Shown here: positions 31,993 to 40,576 of the stretch, one piece after another | Layout of the letters: every line of letters begins with the position of its first letter | Numbering within the stretch: position 1 is the first letter of the stretch | Assembly (NCBI RefSeq): GCF_042653925.1 | Contig: NZ_JBHSFQ010000002.1 | Location: 310,001-374,000 of the forward strand | DNA length: 64,000 nucleotides | From: Nocardiopsis_B mangrovi | GTDB taxonomy: Bacteria; Actinomycetota; Actinomycetes; Streptosporangiales; Streptosporangiaceae | Direction: 5' to 3' | The notes under the pieces: generated by a model | Told to the model about the DNA's origin: nothing | The model's database searches: none | What the model saw: the letters and a program-made list of their open reading frames with translations, nothing else | Program-made: the position numbers and the translations under genes

Positions 31993-32870
31993 CGGACCTC
32001 CTCCGGGCGCAGCGCGCGAACGTAGACCGCCGAGAACAGCCCGGCGACCACCAGCAGCGCGAGCGCCACGGCGGTGCCGTATCCGAGGTCGCCGAACCGC
32101 AGCGCCTCCTGGTACATCAGCAGGGGAAGGGTGGTGCTGCGCCCGCCCGGCCCGCCCGCCGTCATCACATAGATCAGCGTGAACACCTGGACGGTCTGGA
32201 GCGTGACCAGCAGCAGGGTGGTGGCGATGGTGCGGCGCAGCAGCGGCAGCACCACGTGCCACAGCACCCGGGCGCCGCCGGCGCCGTCGACCCGCGCGGC
32301 CTCCTTGAGGTCGGTGGGGACCTCGGAGAGCCCGGCCGCGTAGGTCATCATCGAGAACGCGGTGCCCTTCCACACGTTGGCGAGGACCACCGCGAGGATC
32401 GGGGCGGTGTAGAGCCAGTTCTGCGGCTCGGCGCCGAAGGACGCGAGGATCGCGTTGAGGGTGCCCTCGCGCTCCAGGAACGCCACCCAGATGAAGCCGG
32501 CGACCACCTCGGGCACCACCCACGCGCCGACCACGATGGTGCTCACCGTGGCGCGGACCGCGCGCCCCCGGTTCTGCATCAGCAGGGCGAGGGCCAGCCC
32601 GATCACGCTCTGGCCCACCACCCCCGACCCGATCAGGAACACCGCGGTGAGCAGCGCGGAGTCGAGGAACGCGGGGTCGGACAGCAGTCGCTCGAAGTTG
32701 GCCAGGCCGACGAACTCGGTCCGGGCCGCGGCGGCCCCGGTGAGGGCGGCGTTGGTGAACGACGCCCACACGGTCCACACGATCGGCCCCGCGAAGAAGG
32801 CCAGCAGCAACAGCAGCGCCGGCGCGAGCGGCAGCAGGCGCAGGGCCGCCCCGCGGGCGCCCCCGGTCAT
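31989..32870 (-). CDS. CUT1 sugar ABC transporter permease (MalF-like), second system
   Basis: A 293-residue permease with six hydrophobic segments and the EAA loop LKEAARVDGAGGARVLWHVV. ATG 32870 is preferred, with GGTGG before it; GTG 32879 in the same frame is possible. The gene starts 11 bases after the binding-protein stop and overlaps the next permease. Confidence 0.9.
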   Translation of the reverse strand: MTGGARGAALRLLPLAPALLLLLAFFAGPIVWTVWASFTNAALTGAAAARTEFVGLANFERLLSDPAFLDSALLTAVFLIGSGVVGQSVIGLALALLMQNRGRAVRATVSTIVVGAWVVPEVVAGFIWVAFLEREGTLNAILASFGAEPQNWLYTAPILAVVLANVWKGTAFSMMTYAAGLSEVPTDLKEAARVDGAGGARVLWHVVLPLLRRTIATTLLLVTLQTVQVFTLIYVMTAGGPGGRSTTLPLLMYQEALRFGDLGYGTAVALALLVVAGLFSAVYVRALRPEEVR

Positions 32871-32881
32871 GGCGGCCACCG

Positions 32882-34234
32882 TCAGCCGCCCTGCCGCACG
32901 TTGTCGGCGCCGACGATCCCCTCGACCTCCTGGGCGTAGGTGGCGGCGGCCTCCTCCGGGGTGGCGTCGCCGAGCATGACCGCCTCCATGGCCTCCTGGA
33001 TCGCCAGGGACACCCGCGGGTACTCGCCGTAGGCCGGGCGGAAGTGGGTGACGTCGACCAGCTCCGTCGCCAGGTCGGGGTTGGGGTCGGAGGCGGTGAA
33101 CTCCTCGGACGCTGCGACGTCGCCGCGGAGCGGGATCTGCGCGCCCTCGACCGCGAACTTCGTGGCGTTCTCCAGGTTCAGCGCGTGGGCCATGACCTCC
33201 CAGGCGAGATCGGGGTTGGTGCTCGCGGCGCCGAGCGACAGCGCCCAGCCGCCCGACATGCTGGTGGTACCGGGGTCCCCGCCGTCCCGGGTGGGCATGG
33301 CCGCGAACGCCATGGTGTCCGACCACTCCGGCCACGGCTGGTTCGCGGACTCGATCCAGCTCTGGGTGGCCCACGATCCCTCAAGGCTGATCGCCAGTTC
33401 CCCGCTGGGGAAGCGCTCCTCGTTGTTGATCGTGGAGACGGTGGGGTTCAGCGCGTCCTGGGGGTCGAGGCCCAGATCCTCGGTGTAGACGGTGCGCACG
33501 AACTCCAGGGAGTCGAGGAACCCGGGTGCGCCGGTGATCCACTCGCGGGACTCCTCGTCGTAGAGGGCGTCCCCGGTGCCGCTCAGCAGCATCTGGAAGC
33601 CCTGCATCGAGGCCATCTCGCCGGCGGGGGTCCCCGAGTAGAGGTTGAGCGGGGCGACCGCGTCGCCGTGCTCGGCCCGTACCGCGCGCGCCGCTTCGAG
33701 GACGTCGTCCCAGGTCTCGGGCTCCCATGGAACCTCCACCCCGGCCTGCTCCAGCAGGGCGGTGTTGTACCAGAGCCCGCGGGTGTCGGTGCCCAGCATC
33801 ACGCCGTAGCGGCTGCCGTCGAGCGCGGTCACCCCGGCGTCGGCCCGGTCGTTGTACTGCTCGGCGTCGGGCCAGGCGTCCCAGTAGTCGTCGATGGGCA
33901 GGAGGTAGCCGGCGTCGACGTCCTGGTTGATCGTGAACGTGTCCTCGTAGATGATGTCCGGCGCCTCGCTCGGCGACTGGTTCATCAGGTTGACCTGGGC
34001 CTGGTAGTCCTCGGGAGGCGCCTCGATCGGGCGCAGCTCCACGGTGGTGCCGGGGTTCTCGGCCTCGAACTCCTCCTTGACCTTCTCGAACAGGGAGTGG
34101 GCGGCCTGAAAGGCACCGTAGTCCTGGTAGGCGACGGTGATGGTGTCGGGATCGTCATCGGATCCCCCGCACCCGGCCGCGGCCAGGGCGAGGGTGAGGG
34201 CTGCTGCGGAAACGGAGATCGGCGCTCGATGCAT
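32882..34234 (-). CDS. CUT1 sugar ABC transporter, solute-binding lipoprotein, second system
   Basis: A 450-residue family 1 binding protein. A short signal peptide ends in the lipobox AAGC (MHRAPISVSAAALTLALAAA before the Cys). The mature start TITVAYQDYGAFQAA and the cleft parts YGVMLGTDTRGLWYNTALL, SGELAISLEGSWATQSW and TTSMSGGWALSLGA are typical. ATG 34234 has AGGAGAGG before it. The sugar is unknown. No regulator gene adjoins it, but a 9-base inverted repeat lies just upstream. No ATPase is encoded with it. Confidence 0.9.
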   Translation of the reverse strand: MHRAPISVSAAALTLALAAAGCGGSDDDPDTITVAYQDYGAFQAAHSLFEKVKEEFEAENPGTTVELRPIEAPPEDYQAQVNLMNQSPSEAPDIIYEDTFTINQDVDAGYLLPIDDYWDAWPDAEQYNDRADAGVTALDGSRYGVMLGTDTRGLWYNTALLEQAGVEVPWEPETWDDVLEAARAVRAEHGDAVAPLNLYSGTPAGEMASMQGFQMLLSGTGDALYDEESREWITGAPGFLDSLEFVRTVYTEDLGLDPQDALNPTVSTINNEERFPSGELAISLEGSWATQSWIESANQPWPEWSDTMAFAAMPTRDGGDPGTTSMSGGWALSLGAASTNPDLAWEVMAHALNLENATKFAVEGAQIPLRGDVAASEEFTASDPNPDLATELVDVTHFRPAYGEYPRVSLAIQEAMEAVMLGDATPEEAAATYAQEVEGIVGADNVRQGG

Positions 34235-34256
34235 CGGAATTCCTCTCCTGCAACGC

Positions 34257-34291
34257 GTGATGCGCATGGGGATGGGGGTGACGCGCATCAC
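34257..34291. promoter_or_regulatory. Inverted repeat upstream of the second CUT1 operon
   Basis: GTGATGCGC (34257-34265) is repeated inverted as GCGCATCAC (34283-34291) with 17 bases between. It is 23 bases upstream of the binding-protein start and could be an operator; it could also affect dnaG, which diverges from here. Confidence 0.4.
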
Positions 34292-34391
34292 TTCGAACTG
34301 TCGCACGGAGTGGGCCGCCGAATCCACCGCGCGTACGCGGCTCCCGTCCACAGCCCCCACCACCCCGTCGCGGCGCACCCGCGCGGCGAAC

Positions 34392-34397
34392 TACGCT
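34392..34397 (+). promoter_or_regulatory. -10 box of a leaderless dnaG transcript
   Basis: TACGCT (34392-34397) fits TANNNT and ends six bases before the dnaG GTG, so transcription would begin at the start codon. No -35 box is clear. The GAGGA between them lies too close to the GTG to act as a normal ribosome binding site. Confidence 0.45.
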
Positions 34398-34403
34398 GAG
34401 GAC

Positions 34404-37208
34404 GTGGCCGGCCGGATCAAAGACGAAGACGTCGCACTCGTCCGCGAGCGCGCTCCGATCGCCGATCTCATCGGCGAATACCTCCAACTCCGCAACGCCG
34501 GAGGCGGTTCCCTCAAGGGCCTATGCCCCTTCCACGACGAAAAGTCCCCCTCGTTCAACGTCACCCCGGCCCGCGGACTCTTCTACTGCCTCGCGGGCGA
34601 GACCCGGGTCCTGACCTCCGACGGCGTCAAGCCCATCCGCGAACTCGCCGGGGGGACCCACCGCGTGCTGGGCCCGGGCGCCACCTGGGTCGACGCCCCC
34701 TTCCACTCCTTCGGCCACCAGCCGCTCATGCGGCTCACCCTCAGCCGCAACGGCCAGACCAAGGAGATCCACGCCACCCCTGAGCACCGCTGGTTCGTGC
34801 GCTCCGGGAAGGACCGGCGCAGCAGGCGCGAGGTCGTCACCCGGGATCTCACCCCCGGCCAGCGCCTGGCCTGGACGTTTCCCGGCAGCAGGGTCAAGAA
34901 CACCACTCCGTCGCCGTTCGGCGTCGCCCACGGGATCACCTTCGGCGACGGAACGCGGTCCGGAACGGGCAGCATGGCCCAGCTCGACTCCGAGAAGGAC
35001 GTCGACCTGCTGAAGTGGTTCCCCAACAGCGCGACCAGCGAGTCCGGCCGGCAGATCCTCGTCCACCACCTGCCGCGGTTCTTCAAGGACCTCCCCTCCC
35101 TGGGCGAATCCGTTCCCTACCTCTACGGCTGGCTGGCCGGATACCTCGCCGCCGACGGCCATGTGGCCAAGGACGGCACGGTCATGCTCAACTGCGCCGA
35201 CCGCGCGGTCCTCCAGCACGTCCGCGATGTCTGCACCCGGCTGGGGATCGGCACCTACGGCATCACCGAGCAGATGCGCGAGGGCTTCCCGGGGCGCGAG
35301 CCCTCCGCGCTCTACCGCGTCCACCTCATCGGCGAGGACCTCACCGAGCCGTTCTTCCTCAATCCCGAACACCGGCTCCGCTTCGCCGGCTCCGCGAAGA
35401 AGTTCGCCCGCCGGGGATGGACCGTCGTCTCGGTCGAGGACACCGACCGGTTCGAAGAGGTGTTCTGCGCCGTCGTCGACGACGGGCACGCCTTCGTCCT
35501 CGAGGACAACATCCTCACCGGCAACTGCTTCGGCTGCGGCGAGGGCGGCGACGTCATCGCCTTCGTCCAGAAGATCGAAGGGCTGGGGTTCGTCGAGGCG
35601 GTGGAGTCGCTGGCGCAGCAGGCCGGGGTGCGGCTGCGGTATGAGCAGGGGGGCTACACCTCCCGGGGGGAGCAGGGGCAGCGGCAGCGGCTGATCGAGG
35701 CGCACCGGATCGCGCAGGTGTTCTATGCCGAACAGCTGCTGTCGCCCGGTGCGCAGGAGGGGCGGCGGTTCCTGACCGAGCGCGGGTTCGTGCGGGCCGA
35801 CGCCGAGCGGTTCGGGGTGGGGTTCGCGCCGCCGGGGTGGGAGTCCCTCACCACCCACCTGCGCAAGAACGGCTTCACCGACAAGGAGATCATCACCGCC
35901 GGCCTGGCCAGCCAGGGGCGGCGGGGCGCCTACGACAAGTTCCGCAACCGGCTGGTGTGGCCGGTGCGCGAGGTCACCGGCGAGGTCGTCGGGTTCGGCG
36001 CCCGCAAGCTCGACCCCGAGGACGACGGCCCCAAGTACCTGAACACCCCCGAGACCCCCATCTTCAAGAAGGGCAACCTGCTCTACGGGCTCGACCTCGC
36101 CAAGCGCGAGATCACCCGCGAGCAGCAGGCCGTCATCGTCGAGGGCTACACCGACGTCATGGCCTGCCACCTGTCGGGGGTCGGCACCGCGGTCGCCACC
36201 TGCGGCACCTCCTTCGGCGAGGAGCACCTGAAGGTGCTGCGCCGCATGCTGCTGGGCCGGTCCAACATGGGCGGCCGGGTCGTGTTCACCTTCGACGGCG
36301 ACGCCGCCGGGCAGAAGGCCGCGGTCCGGGCGTTCGCCGAGGAGCACGGCTTCGCCTCCGAGACCTTCGTCGCCGTGCAGCCCGACGGCCTCGACCCCTG
36401 CGACCTCCGGCTGCGCCACGGCGACTCCGCCATCGTCGACCTCATCGAGGCCCGCAAGCCGCTGTACGAGTTCATGATCCGCAACGTCATCGAGCAGTAC
36501 GACCTCAACACCCCCGAGGGCCGCATGGCCGGGCTCGACGCCGGGGCCGAGATCGTGGCCAGCATCCGCAACGAGGGGGTCCGCAAGCTCTACGCGGTCA
36601 ACCTCGACCACTGGCTGGGCATCATGGACGAATCGTTCGTGGCCCGCCGGGTCGGCCAGCACCTGCGCGGCGGCGGCCCGCGGCAGGCCGGGCGGCGGCC
36701 CGCTCCCGCGGCGCCCCCCGGGGCCGCCGACTCCGCCCCCTACGACCTCCGCGACCCCTCCCTCCAGCGCGAACGCCAGGCACTGAAGATCGCCGTGCAG
36801 TACCCGGGGCTGGCCCTGGAGTTCGACGACCTCGCCCCCGAGACGTTCACGGTGCCCCAGCACGGCGCGGTGGTCGAACTCATCCGCGGGCTGGGCGGGG
36901 TGGCCGCGGCGGGCGATTCCGGGCAATGGGCGTCGCGGCTGCGCGAGAGCGCGCCCAATGACGCCCAGCGCGCATTCGTCACGCGGCTGGCGGTGGAGCC
37001 GATCGAGGTCTATGGAGAACTCGACGAGCATTTAGCGCGAGAAATCCTCGGCACAATTAAGATACATTCCATCAATCGCCAGGTGGCAAACCTGAAATCC
37101 CGCCTGGGGCGGCTCGACCCCGCCGCCCACGCCGACGAATACCAGCGCGTCTTCACCGAGCTGATGACCGTTGAGCAGCAGCGACGTCTGATGCGCGAGC
37201 GTTCCTGA
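34404..37208 (+). CDS. dnaG: DNA primase with an in-frame intein
   Basis: A 934-residue precursor; without the intein the primase is 621 residues, the normal length. It makes RNA primers at the replication fork. The N-terminal CHC2 zinc finger begins with C41-P-F-H44, then the intein (residues 62-374), then C375-F-G-C378, which complete the finger after splicing. The core follows with the TOPRIM domain (QQAVIVEGYTDVMACHLSG and VVFTFDGDAAGQKAA), and a C-terminal DnaB-interacting region. GTG 34404 (AGRIKDEDV) matches the usual actinobacterial beginning; a longer frame from 34137 lies antisense to the binding-protein gene and is not credible. A sigma gene follows, a common pairing. Confidence 0.96.
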   Translation: MAGRIKDEDVALVRERAPIADLIGEYLQLRNAGGGSLKGLCPFHDEKSPSFNVTPARGLFYCLAGETRVLTSDGVKPIRELAGGTHRVLGPGATWVDAPFHSFGHQPLMRLTLSRNGQTKEIHATPEHRWFVRSGKDRRSRREVVTRDLTPGQRLAWTFPGSRVKNTTPSPFGVAHGITFGDGTRSGTGSMAQLDSEKDVDLLKWFPNSATSESGRQILVHHLPRFFKDLPSLGESVPYLYGWLAGYLAADGHVAKDGTVMLNCADRAVLQHVRDVCTRLGIGTYGITEQMREGFPGREPSALYRVHLIGEDLTEPFFLNPEHRLRFAGSAKKFARRGWTVVSVEDTDRFEEVFCAVVDDGHAFVLEDNILTGNCFGCGEGGDVIAFVQKIEGLGFVEAVESLAQQAGVRLRYEQGGYTSRGEQGQRQRLIEAHRIAQVFYAEQLLSPGAQEGRRFLTERGFVRADAERFGVGFAPPGWESLTTHLRKNGFTDKEIITAGLASQGRRGAYDKFRNRLVWPVREVTGEVVGFGARKLDPEDDGPKYLNTPETPIFKKGNLLYGLDLAKREITREQQAVIVEGYTDVMACHLSGVGTAVATCGTSFGEEHLKVLRRMLLGRSNMGGRVVFTFDGDAAGQKAAVRAFAEEHGFASETFVAVQPDGLDPCDLRLRHGDSAIVDLIEARKPLYEFMIRNVIEQYDLNTPEGRMAGLDAGAEIVASIRNEGVRKLYAVNLDHWLGIMDESFVARRVGQHLRGGGPRQAGRRPAPAAPPGAADSAPYDLRDPSLQRERQALKIAVQYPGLALEFDDLAPETFTVPQHGAVVELIRGLGGVAAAGDSGQWASRLRESAPNDAQRAFVTRLAVEPIEVYGELDEHLAREILGTIKIHSINRQVANLKSRLGRLDPAAHADEYQRVFTELMTVEQQRRLMRERS
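34587..35525 (+). other. DnaG intein (313 residues, LAGLIDADG type)
   Basis: An in-frame insert in the dnaG CHC2 zinc finger. Block A is CLAGETRVLTSDGVKPIREL with Cys1 as nucleophile. Block B is HATPEHRWFV, with the TxxH signature. Two LAGLIDADG-like motifs follow: VAHGITFGDG and LYGWLAGYLAADG, so a homing endonuclease domain is present. Blocks F and G are FEEVFCAVVDDGHAFVLED and NILTGN, followed by Cys+1. The terminal Asn is intact; the usual penultimate His is Gly. The flanks rejoin as GLFY-CFGCGEGG, the standard primase sequence. This is a protein-level element; there is no intron. Confidence 0.95.
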
Positions 37209-37279
37209 GGGGCGCCCTGGCACGGAGGTGACAAAACTAGTTCTCTCCATTCGGCTGCATGGGCGGGCACACTGTAGGT

Positions 37280-38455
37280 GTGGCTCTTTCGGCGCTGCCC
37301 AGCGAAATGCCGCCGCTCCGTCAGGTGGTGCACCTGGTCGCGGGGACACGACCCGGCGACTCGGTGACACTTTCCGATGTCGCCTCCGCCCTGGATCGGC
37401 TCGACGCCCCTCCCGAGTCTTTGGACCAGGTGGTCCGGGGCCTCGCCCAGCAGGGGGTCGAGGTCGTCGACTCCTCCGCTGACGACGCCTCTCCCGCCGC
37501 CGAACTCGGACAAAAAGCGCCCACCAGCGACCTTGTGCGCATCTACCTGCGCGAGATCGGCCGCGTGCCGCTGCTCACGGCAGAAGAAGAAGTGGAACTG
37601 GCCAAATCGATCGAGGTCGGGCTGTACGCGGGCGAGAAGCTGCGCACGGCGGGCGCGCACGGTGACGGTGCCCGTATCCCGGGCGAAGAGCCCGGGCAGC
37701 GTGCCGACGACCTCCGCTGCCTGGTCCTCGAAGGCGAACGCGCCAAGCGCCGCCTCACCGAGGCGAACCTGCGCCTGGTGGTCTCCATCGCCAAGCGCTA
37801 CATCGGCCGCGGGCTGCTGTTCCTGGACCTGATCCAGGAGGGCAACCTCGGATTGATCCGCGCGGTCGAGAAATTCGACTACACCAAGGGCTTCAAGTTC
37901 TCCACCTACGCCACCTGGTGGATCCGGCAGGCCATCACCCGGGCCATCGCCGACCAGGCGCGCACCATCCGCATCCCGGTGCACATGGTGGAGACCATCA
38001 ACAAGCTGATGCGCGTGCAGCGCCAGCTGCACCAGGAGCTCGGCCGCGAGCCGACCCCCCAGGAGCTCTCCGGCGAACTCGGGTTCGGCGACGACCGGGT
38101 CCAGGAGATCCAGCGCATCGCCCAGGAGCCGGTGTCGCTCCAAGCCCCGATCGGGGAGGAGGACTCCGACTTCGGCGACTTCATCGAGGACTCCGACGCC
38201 GTGGCACCGGTCGAGGCGGCGGCGTTCATCATGCTCCAGGACCAGCTGGTGGCCATGCTGGGCGACCTGTCGGCGCGCGAGCAGCGCATCATCCAGCTGC
38301 GGTTCGGCCTGGCCGACGGCCACCCGCACACCCTGGAGGAGGTCGGCCGGGAGTTCGGGGTCACCCGCGAGCGCATCCGGCAGATCGAGTCCAAGACCCT
38401 GGCGAAGCTGCGCCATCCGTCGCGTGCGCAGCTGCTCCGCGATTTCCTGGAGTGA
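37280..38455 (+). CDS. RNA polymerase sigma factor, sigma-70 group 1/2
   Basis: A 391-residue sigma-70 factor. Region 1.2 is DLVRIYLREIGRVPLLTAEEE, region 2 has ANLRLVVSIAKRYIGRG, FLDLIQEGNLGLIRAVEKFD and TYATWWIRQAI (the -10 reader), region 3 follows, and region 4 ends with VTRERIRQIESKTLAKLRHP (the -35 reader). It lacks the long acidic region 1.1 of housekeeping RpoD, so it may be a primary-like group 2 factor or a short primary one. GTG 37280 is preferred; ATG 37259 in the same frame lacks a well-placed ribosome site. The gene comes soon after dnaG. Confidence 0.88.
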   Translation: MALSALPSEMPPLRQVVHLVAGTRPGDSVTLSDVASALDRLDAPPESLDQVVRGLAQQGVEVVDSSADDASPAAELGQKAPTSDLVRIYLREIGRVPLLTAEEEVELAKSIEVGLYAGEKLRTAGAHGDGARIPGEEPGQRADDLRCLVLEGERAKRRLTEANLRLVVSIAKRYIGRGLLFLDLIQEGNLGLIRAVEKFDYTKGFKFSTYATWWIRQAITRAIADQARTIRIPVHMVETINKLMRVQRQLHQELGREPTPQELSGELGFGDDRVQEIQRIAQEPVSLQAPIGEEDSDFGDFIEDSDAVAPVEAAAFIMLQDQLVAMLGDLSAREQRIIQLRFGLADGHPHTLEEVGREFGVTRERIRQIESKTLAKLRHPSRAQLLRDFLE

Positions 38456-38469
38456 GGCGCAACGTGCGG

Positions 38470-38496
38470 CGGCCGCCCGGAGTTCCCCGGCGGCCG
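38470..38496 (+). terminator. Hairpin after the sigma gene
   Basis: CGGCCGCC (38470-38477) pairs with GGCGGCCG (38489-38496) across an 11-base loop, 14 bases after the stop. Confidence 0.5.
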
Positions 38497-38568
38497 GGCA
38501 CGGCCTGATGTGGCCGCTTCCCCCGTCGCCCCGCCCGGGGCGCCGGGGCGCGGGCTACCGTCGGTGTG

Positions 38569-39915
38569 ATGTCAGCTCTCGCGTGGCCGCCGGCCGCCCG
38601 CGGCCCACGCCTGGCGTGGGCCGCCGGCGCGGTGGTGGCGATCGCCGCCCTGCTGGTCACGGCGTTCGCCGTCATCGCCGACACCGGTGAGGACCGCCCG
38701 GCCGGCGACGGCCCGCTGCGGATCGCCTACTTCGCCGACTGGAACGTCGCCAACCGCGGCTACACCGTCAAGGACATCGGCGACAGCGGCGCCGCCGCGC
38801 GCCTGGACCGGATCCTGTGGGCGTTCGGCAACATCGGTGCCGACGGCCGGTGCCGCGTCTCCGCGGCCGACGGCCAGCCCTGGGAGCTCTACCAGCGGCG
38901 CTATCCCGCCGGCGAGAGCGTCGGCGGTCTCGGCGACGACTACGAGCAGCCGCTCGCCGGGAGCCTCCACCAGCTCCGGCTGCTCCGGGAGCGCACGCCC
39001 GGCCTGGGGGCGAGCATCAGCCTGGGCGGCTGGAACTGGTCGCGGTACTTCTCCGAGGCGGTGCGCACCGAGGAGTCCCGCGCGGCGCTGGTGTCCTCGT
39101 GCATCGACCTCTGGCTGCGCGGCGACCTGCCCCGGCTCGACGGCGAACCGCAGGGCGGGCCGGGGGTCGCCGCGGGCGTCTTCGACGGGATCGACCTCGA
39201 CTGGGAGTGGCCGGGCGGCGGCGGCAACCCCCACAACACCGCGCACCCCGACGACCGGCGCAACTTCACGCTGGTGGCCGCCGAGTTCCGCCGCCAGCTC
39301 GACGCGCTGGCGGCCGAGACCGGCGAGCGGTACACGCTGTCGGTGTCCCTGGCCAACGCCGAAGGGCTGATCCCGTCGTCCTACGAGCCGGAGCTGTTCG
39401 ACGCCGTCGACTTCGCCACCGTGCAGGGCTACGACTTCACCGGCTCCTGGAGCGACACCACCAGTCCGCACTCCCAGCTCTACGCGCCCGACGACGCGCC
39501 CGACGACGCCAGCGTGGACCGCGCCGTGCGCCAGTACCTGGACCTGGGGCTGCCGCCCGAGAAGCTGGTGGTGGGTTTCCCGGGCTTCGGCCGCGGCTGG
39601 GCGGGCGTGGCCCCGGAGGGCTTCGGCCGCTTCGCCCCCGCGCTCAGCGGCGCCCCGGGCGACTACGGCGAGAGCACCGACTCCTACGCCGACCTGGAAC
39701 AGCGCCCCGGCCGGCGCTTCCTGGACCCGGTCAACGGCAGCTACTGGATCTACGACGGTGACCAGTGGTGGAGCTACGACACCCCCGAGGTGGTCGCGCT
39801 CAAGGGCGCCTACGTCCGCGACAACGGCCTGGCGGGCATGATGCTCTGGAACCTCGACATGGACCCGCGGGGCGAGCTGGTCGCGGCCATGGACACCGCC
39901 CTGCGCGACGGATAG
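38569..39915 (+). CDS. GH18 chitinase-like glycosidase, membrane-anchored or secreted
   Basis: A 448-residue GH18 barrel. The catalytic signature is FDGIDLDWEWP, complete with the DxxDxDxE Glu. SISLGGWNWSRYFSEA (second strand motif), TVQGYDFTGSW and MMLWNLDMD also fit. The N-terminus has one hydrophobic helix (WAAGAVVAIAALLVTAFAVIA) after arginines and no clear cleavage site, so it is exported and may stay anchored. The likely substrate is chitin or chitooligosaccharide. ATG 38569 is favoured because TACCGT at 38556-38561, seven bases upstream, would make a leaderless mRNA; GTG 38566 is an alternative. It converges on the TetR gene, 19 bases away. Confidence 0.85.
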   Translation: MSALAWPPAARGPRLAWAAGAVVAIAALLVTAFAVIADTGEDRPAGDGPLRIAYFADWNVANRGYTVKDIGDSGAAARLDRILWAFGNIGADGRCRVSAADGQPWELYQRRYPAGESVGGLGDDYEQPLAGSLHQLRLLRERTPGLGASISLGGWNWSRYFSEAVRTEESRAALVSSCIDLWLRGDLPRLDGEPQGGPGVAAGVFDGIDLDWEWPGGGGNPHNTAHPDDRRNFTLVAAEFRRQLDALAAETGERYTLSVSLANAEGLIPSSYEPELFDAVDFATVQGYDFTGSWSDTTSPHSQLYAPDDAPDDASVDRAVRQYLDLGLPPEKLVVGFPGFGRGWAGVAPEGFGRFAPALSGAPGDYGESTDSYADLEQRPGRRFLDPVNGSYWIYDGDQWWSYDTPEVVALKGAYVRDNGLAGMMLWNLDMDPRGELVAAMDTALRDG

Positions 39916-39934
39916 CGGGGGAGGGCCGCGATCG

Positions 39935-40576
39935 TCATGCCGCGGACGGGATCTCCACGGCGATGCTGCCGGGGATCGCGGCGAAGGCGTCGCGGACATG
40001 GCCGGCGAGGGTGTCGCGGGTGGCGGGGCCGGGATGGCGGGTCCATTCGTCCAGTCCGCATTTGAAGGCCGCGAGCACGACGTCGAACGTCAGCCGCGGA
40101 CGCAGGTCTGCTGGGTCGAAGCCGAAGCGCTCGCGCACGACGTCGAGCGCCGCGCGGGTGGCGCGGTCGCAGAACTGTAGGTTCCGGGCGTTCATCGACG
40201 GCGTGTCCTGCGCGAGCACACGGCTGAGGCGGACACGCTGTGCCCAGCCCTCGGCGGGCATGGCGCGGATCGTGGTGAGCACGGTGTCCTGGAGCAGGTC
40301 CATCAGCAGCCCCCCGTCCGCGGGGCGGGCCTCCAGCTCCGCCACGAACGCGGTCCACATGTCCTGTGTGGGTGCCAGTGCGACGTCTTCCTTCCCTGCG
40401 AAATAGCGGAAGAACGTGCGCTTGGAGACCTCGACCCCCGCGCATAGCTCGTCCAGGGTCGTGCCGTCGAAGCCCTGGGCGGTGAACCGCTCCAGCGCGG
40501 TGGCGATCAGCGCCTCGCGGGTGCGGTGCTTCTTGCGCTCGCGCAGCGGCAGTCCATCGGGGATCACGGGGTGCAC
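39935..40576 (-). CDS. TetR family regulator
   Basis: A 213-residue repressor. The helix-turn-helix is near the start: TREALIATALERFTAQGF, TTLDELCAGVEVSKRTFFRYF. The C-terminal ligand domain is of the mycofactocin/MftR-like TetR type, not specific. GTG 40576 has no ribosome site, but TACAGT (minus strand, 40583-40588) ends six bases upstream, so a leaderless start is likely. It diverges from an oxidoreductase gene with a 17-base palindrome between them, the classic layout of a regulator controlling its neighbour. Confidence 0.88.
   Translation of the reverse strand: MHPVIPDGLPLRERKKHRTREALIATALERFTAQGFDGTTLDELCAGVEVSKRTFFRYFAGKEDVALAPTQDMWTAFVAELEARPADGGLLMDLLQDTVLTTIRAMPAEGWAQRVRLSRVLAQDTPSMNARNLQFCDRATRAALDVVRERFGFDPADLRPRLTFDVVLAAFKCGLDEWTRHPGPATRDTLAGHVRDAFAAIPGSIAVEIPSAA

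Noticed and set aside
17100..34400. Sugar block as a mobile genomic island with integrase
   Set aside because: No integrase, transposase, att repeat or tRNA lies at either edge; only the gene order hints at insertion.
34137..34403. Longer dnaG frame starting 267 bases upstream
   Set aside because: It runs antisense through the start of the sugar-binding lipoprotein gene and encodes no primase sequence; the conserved start is at 34404.
34587..35525. Insert in dnaG as a group I or II intron or assembly chimera
   Set aside because: The reading frame is open throughout and protein-level intein blocks are intact at both junctions.
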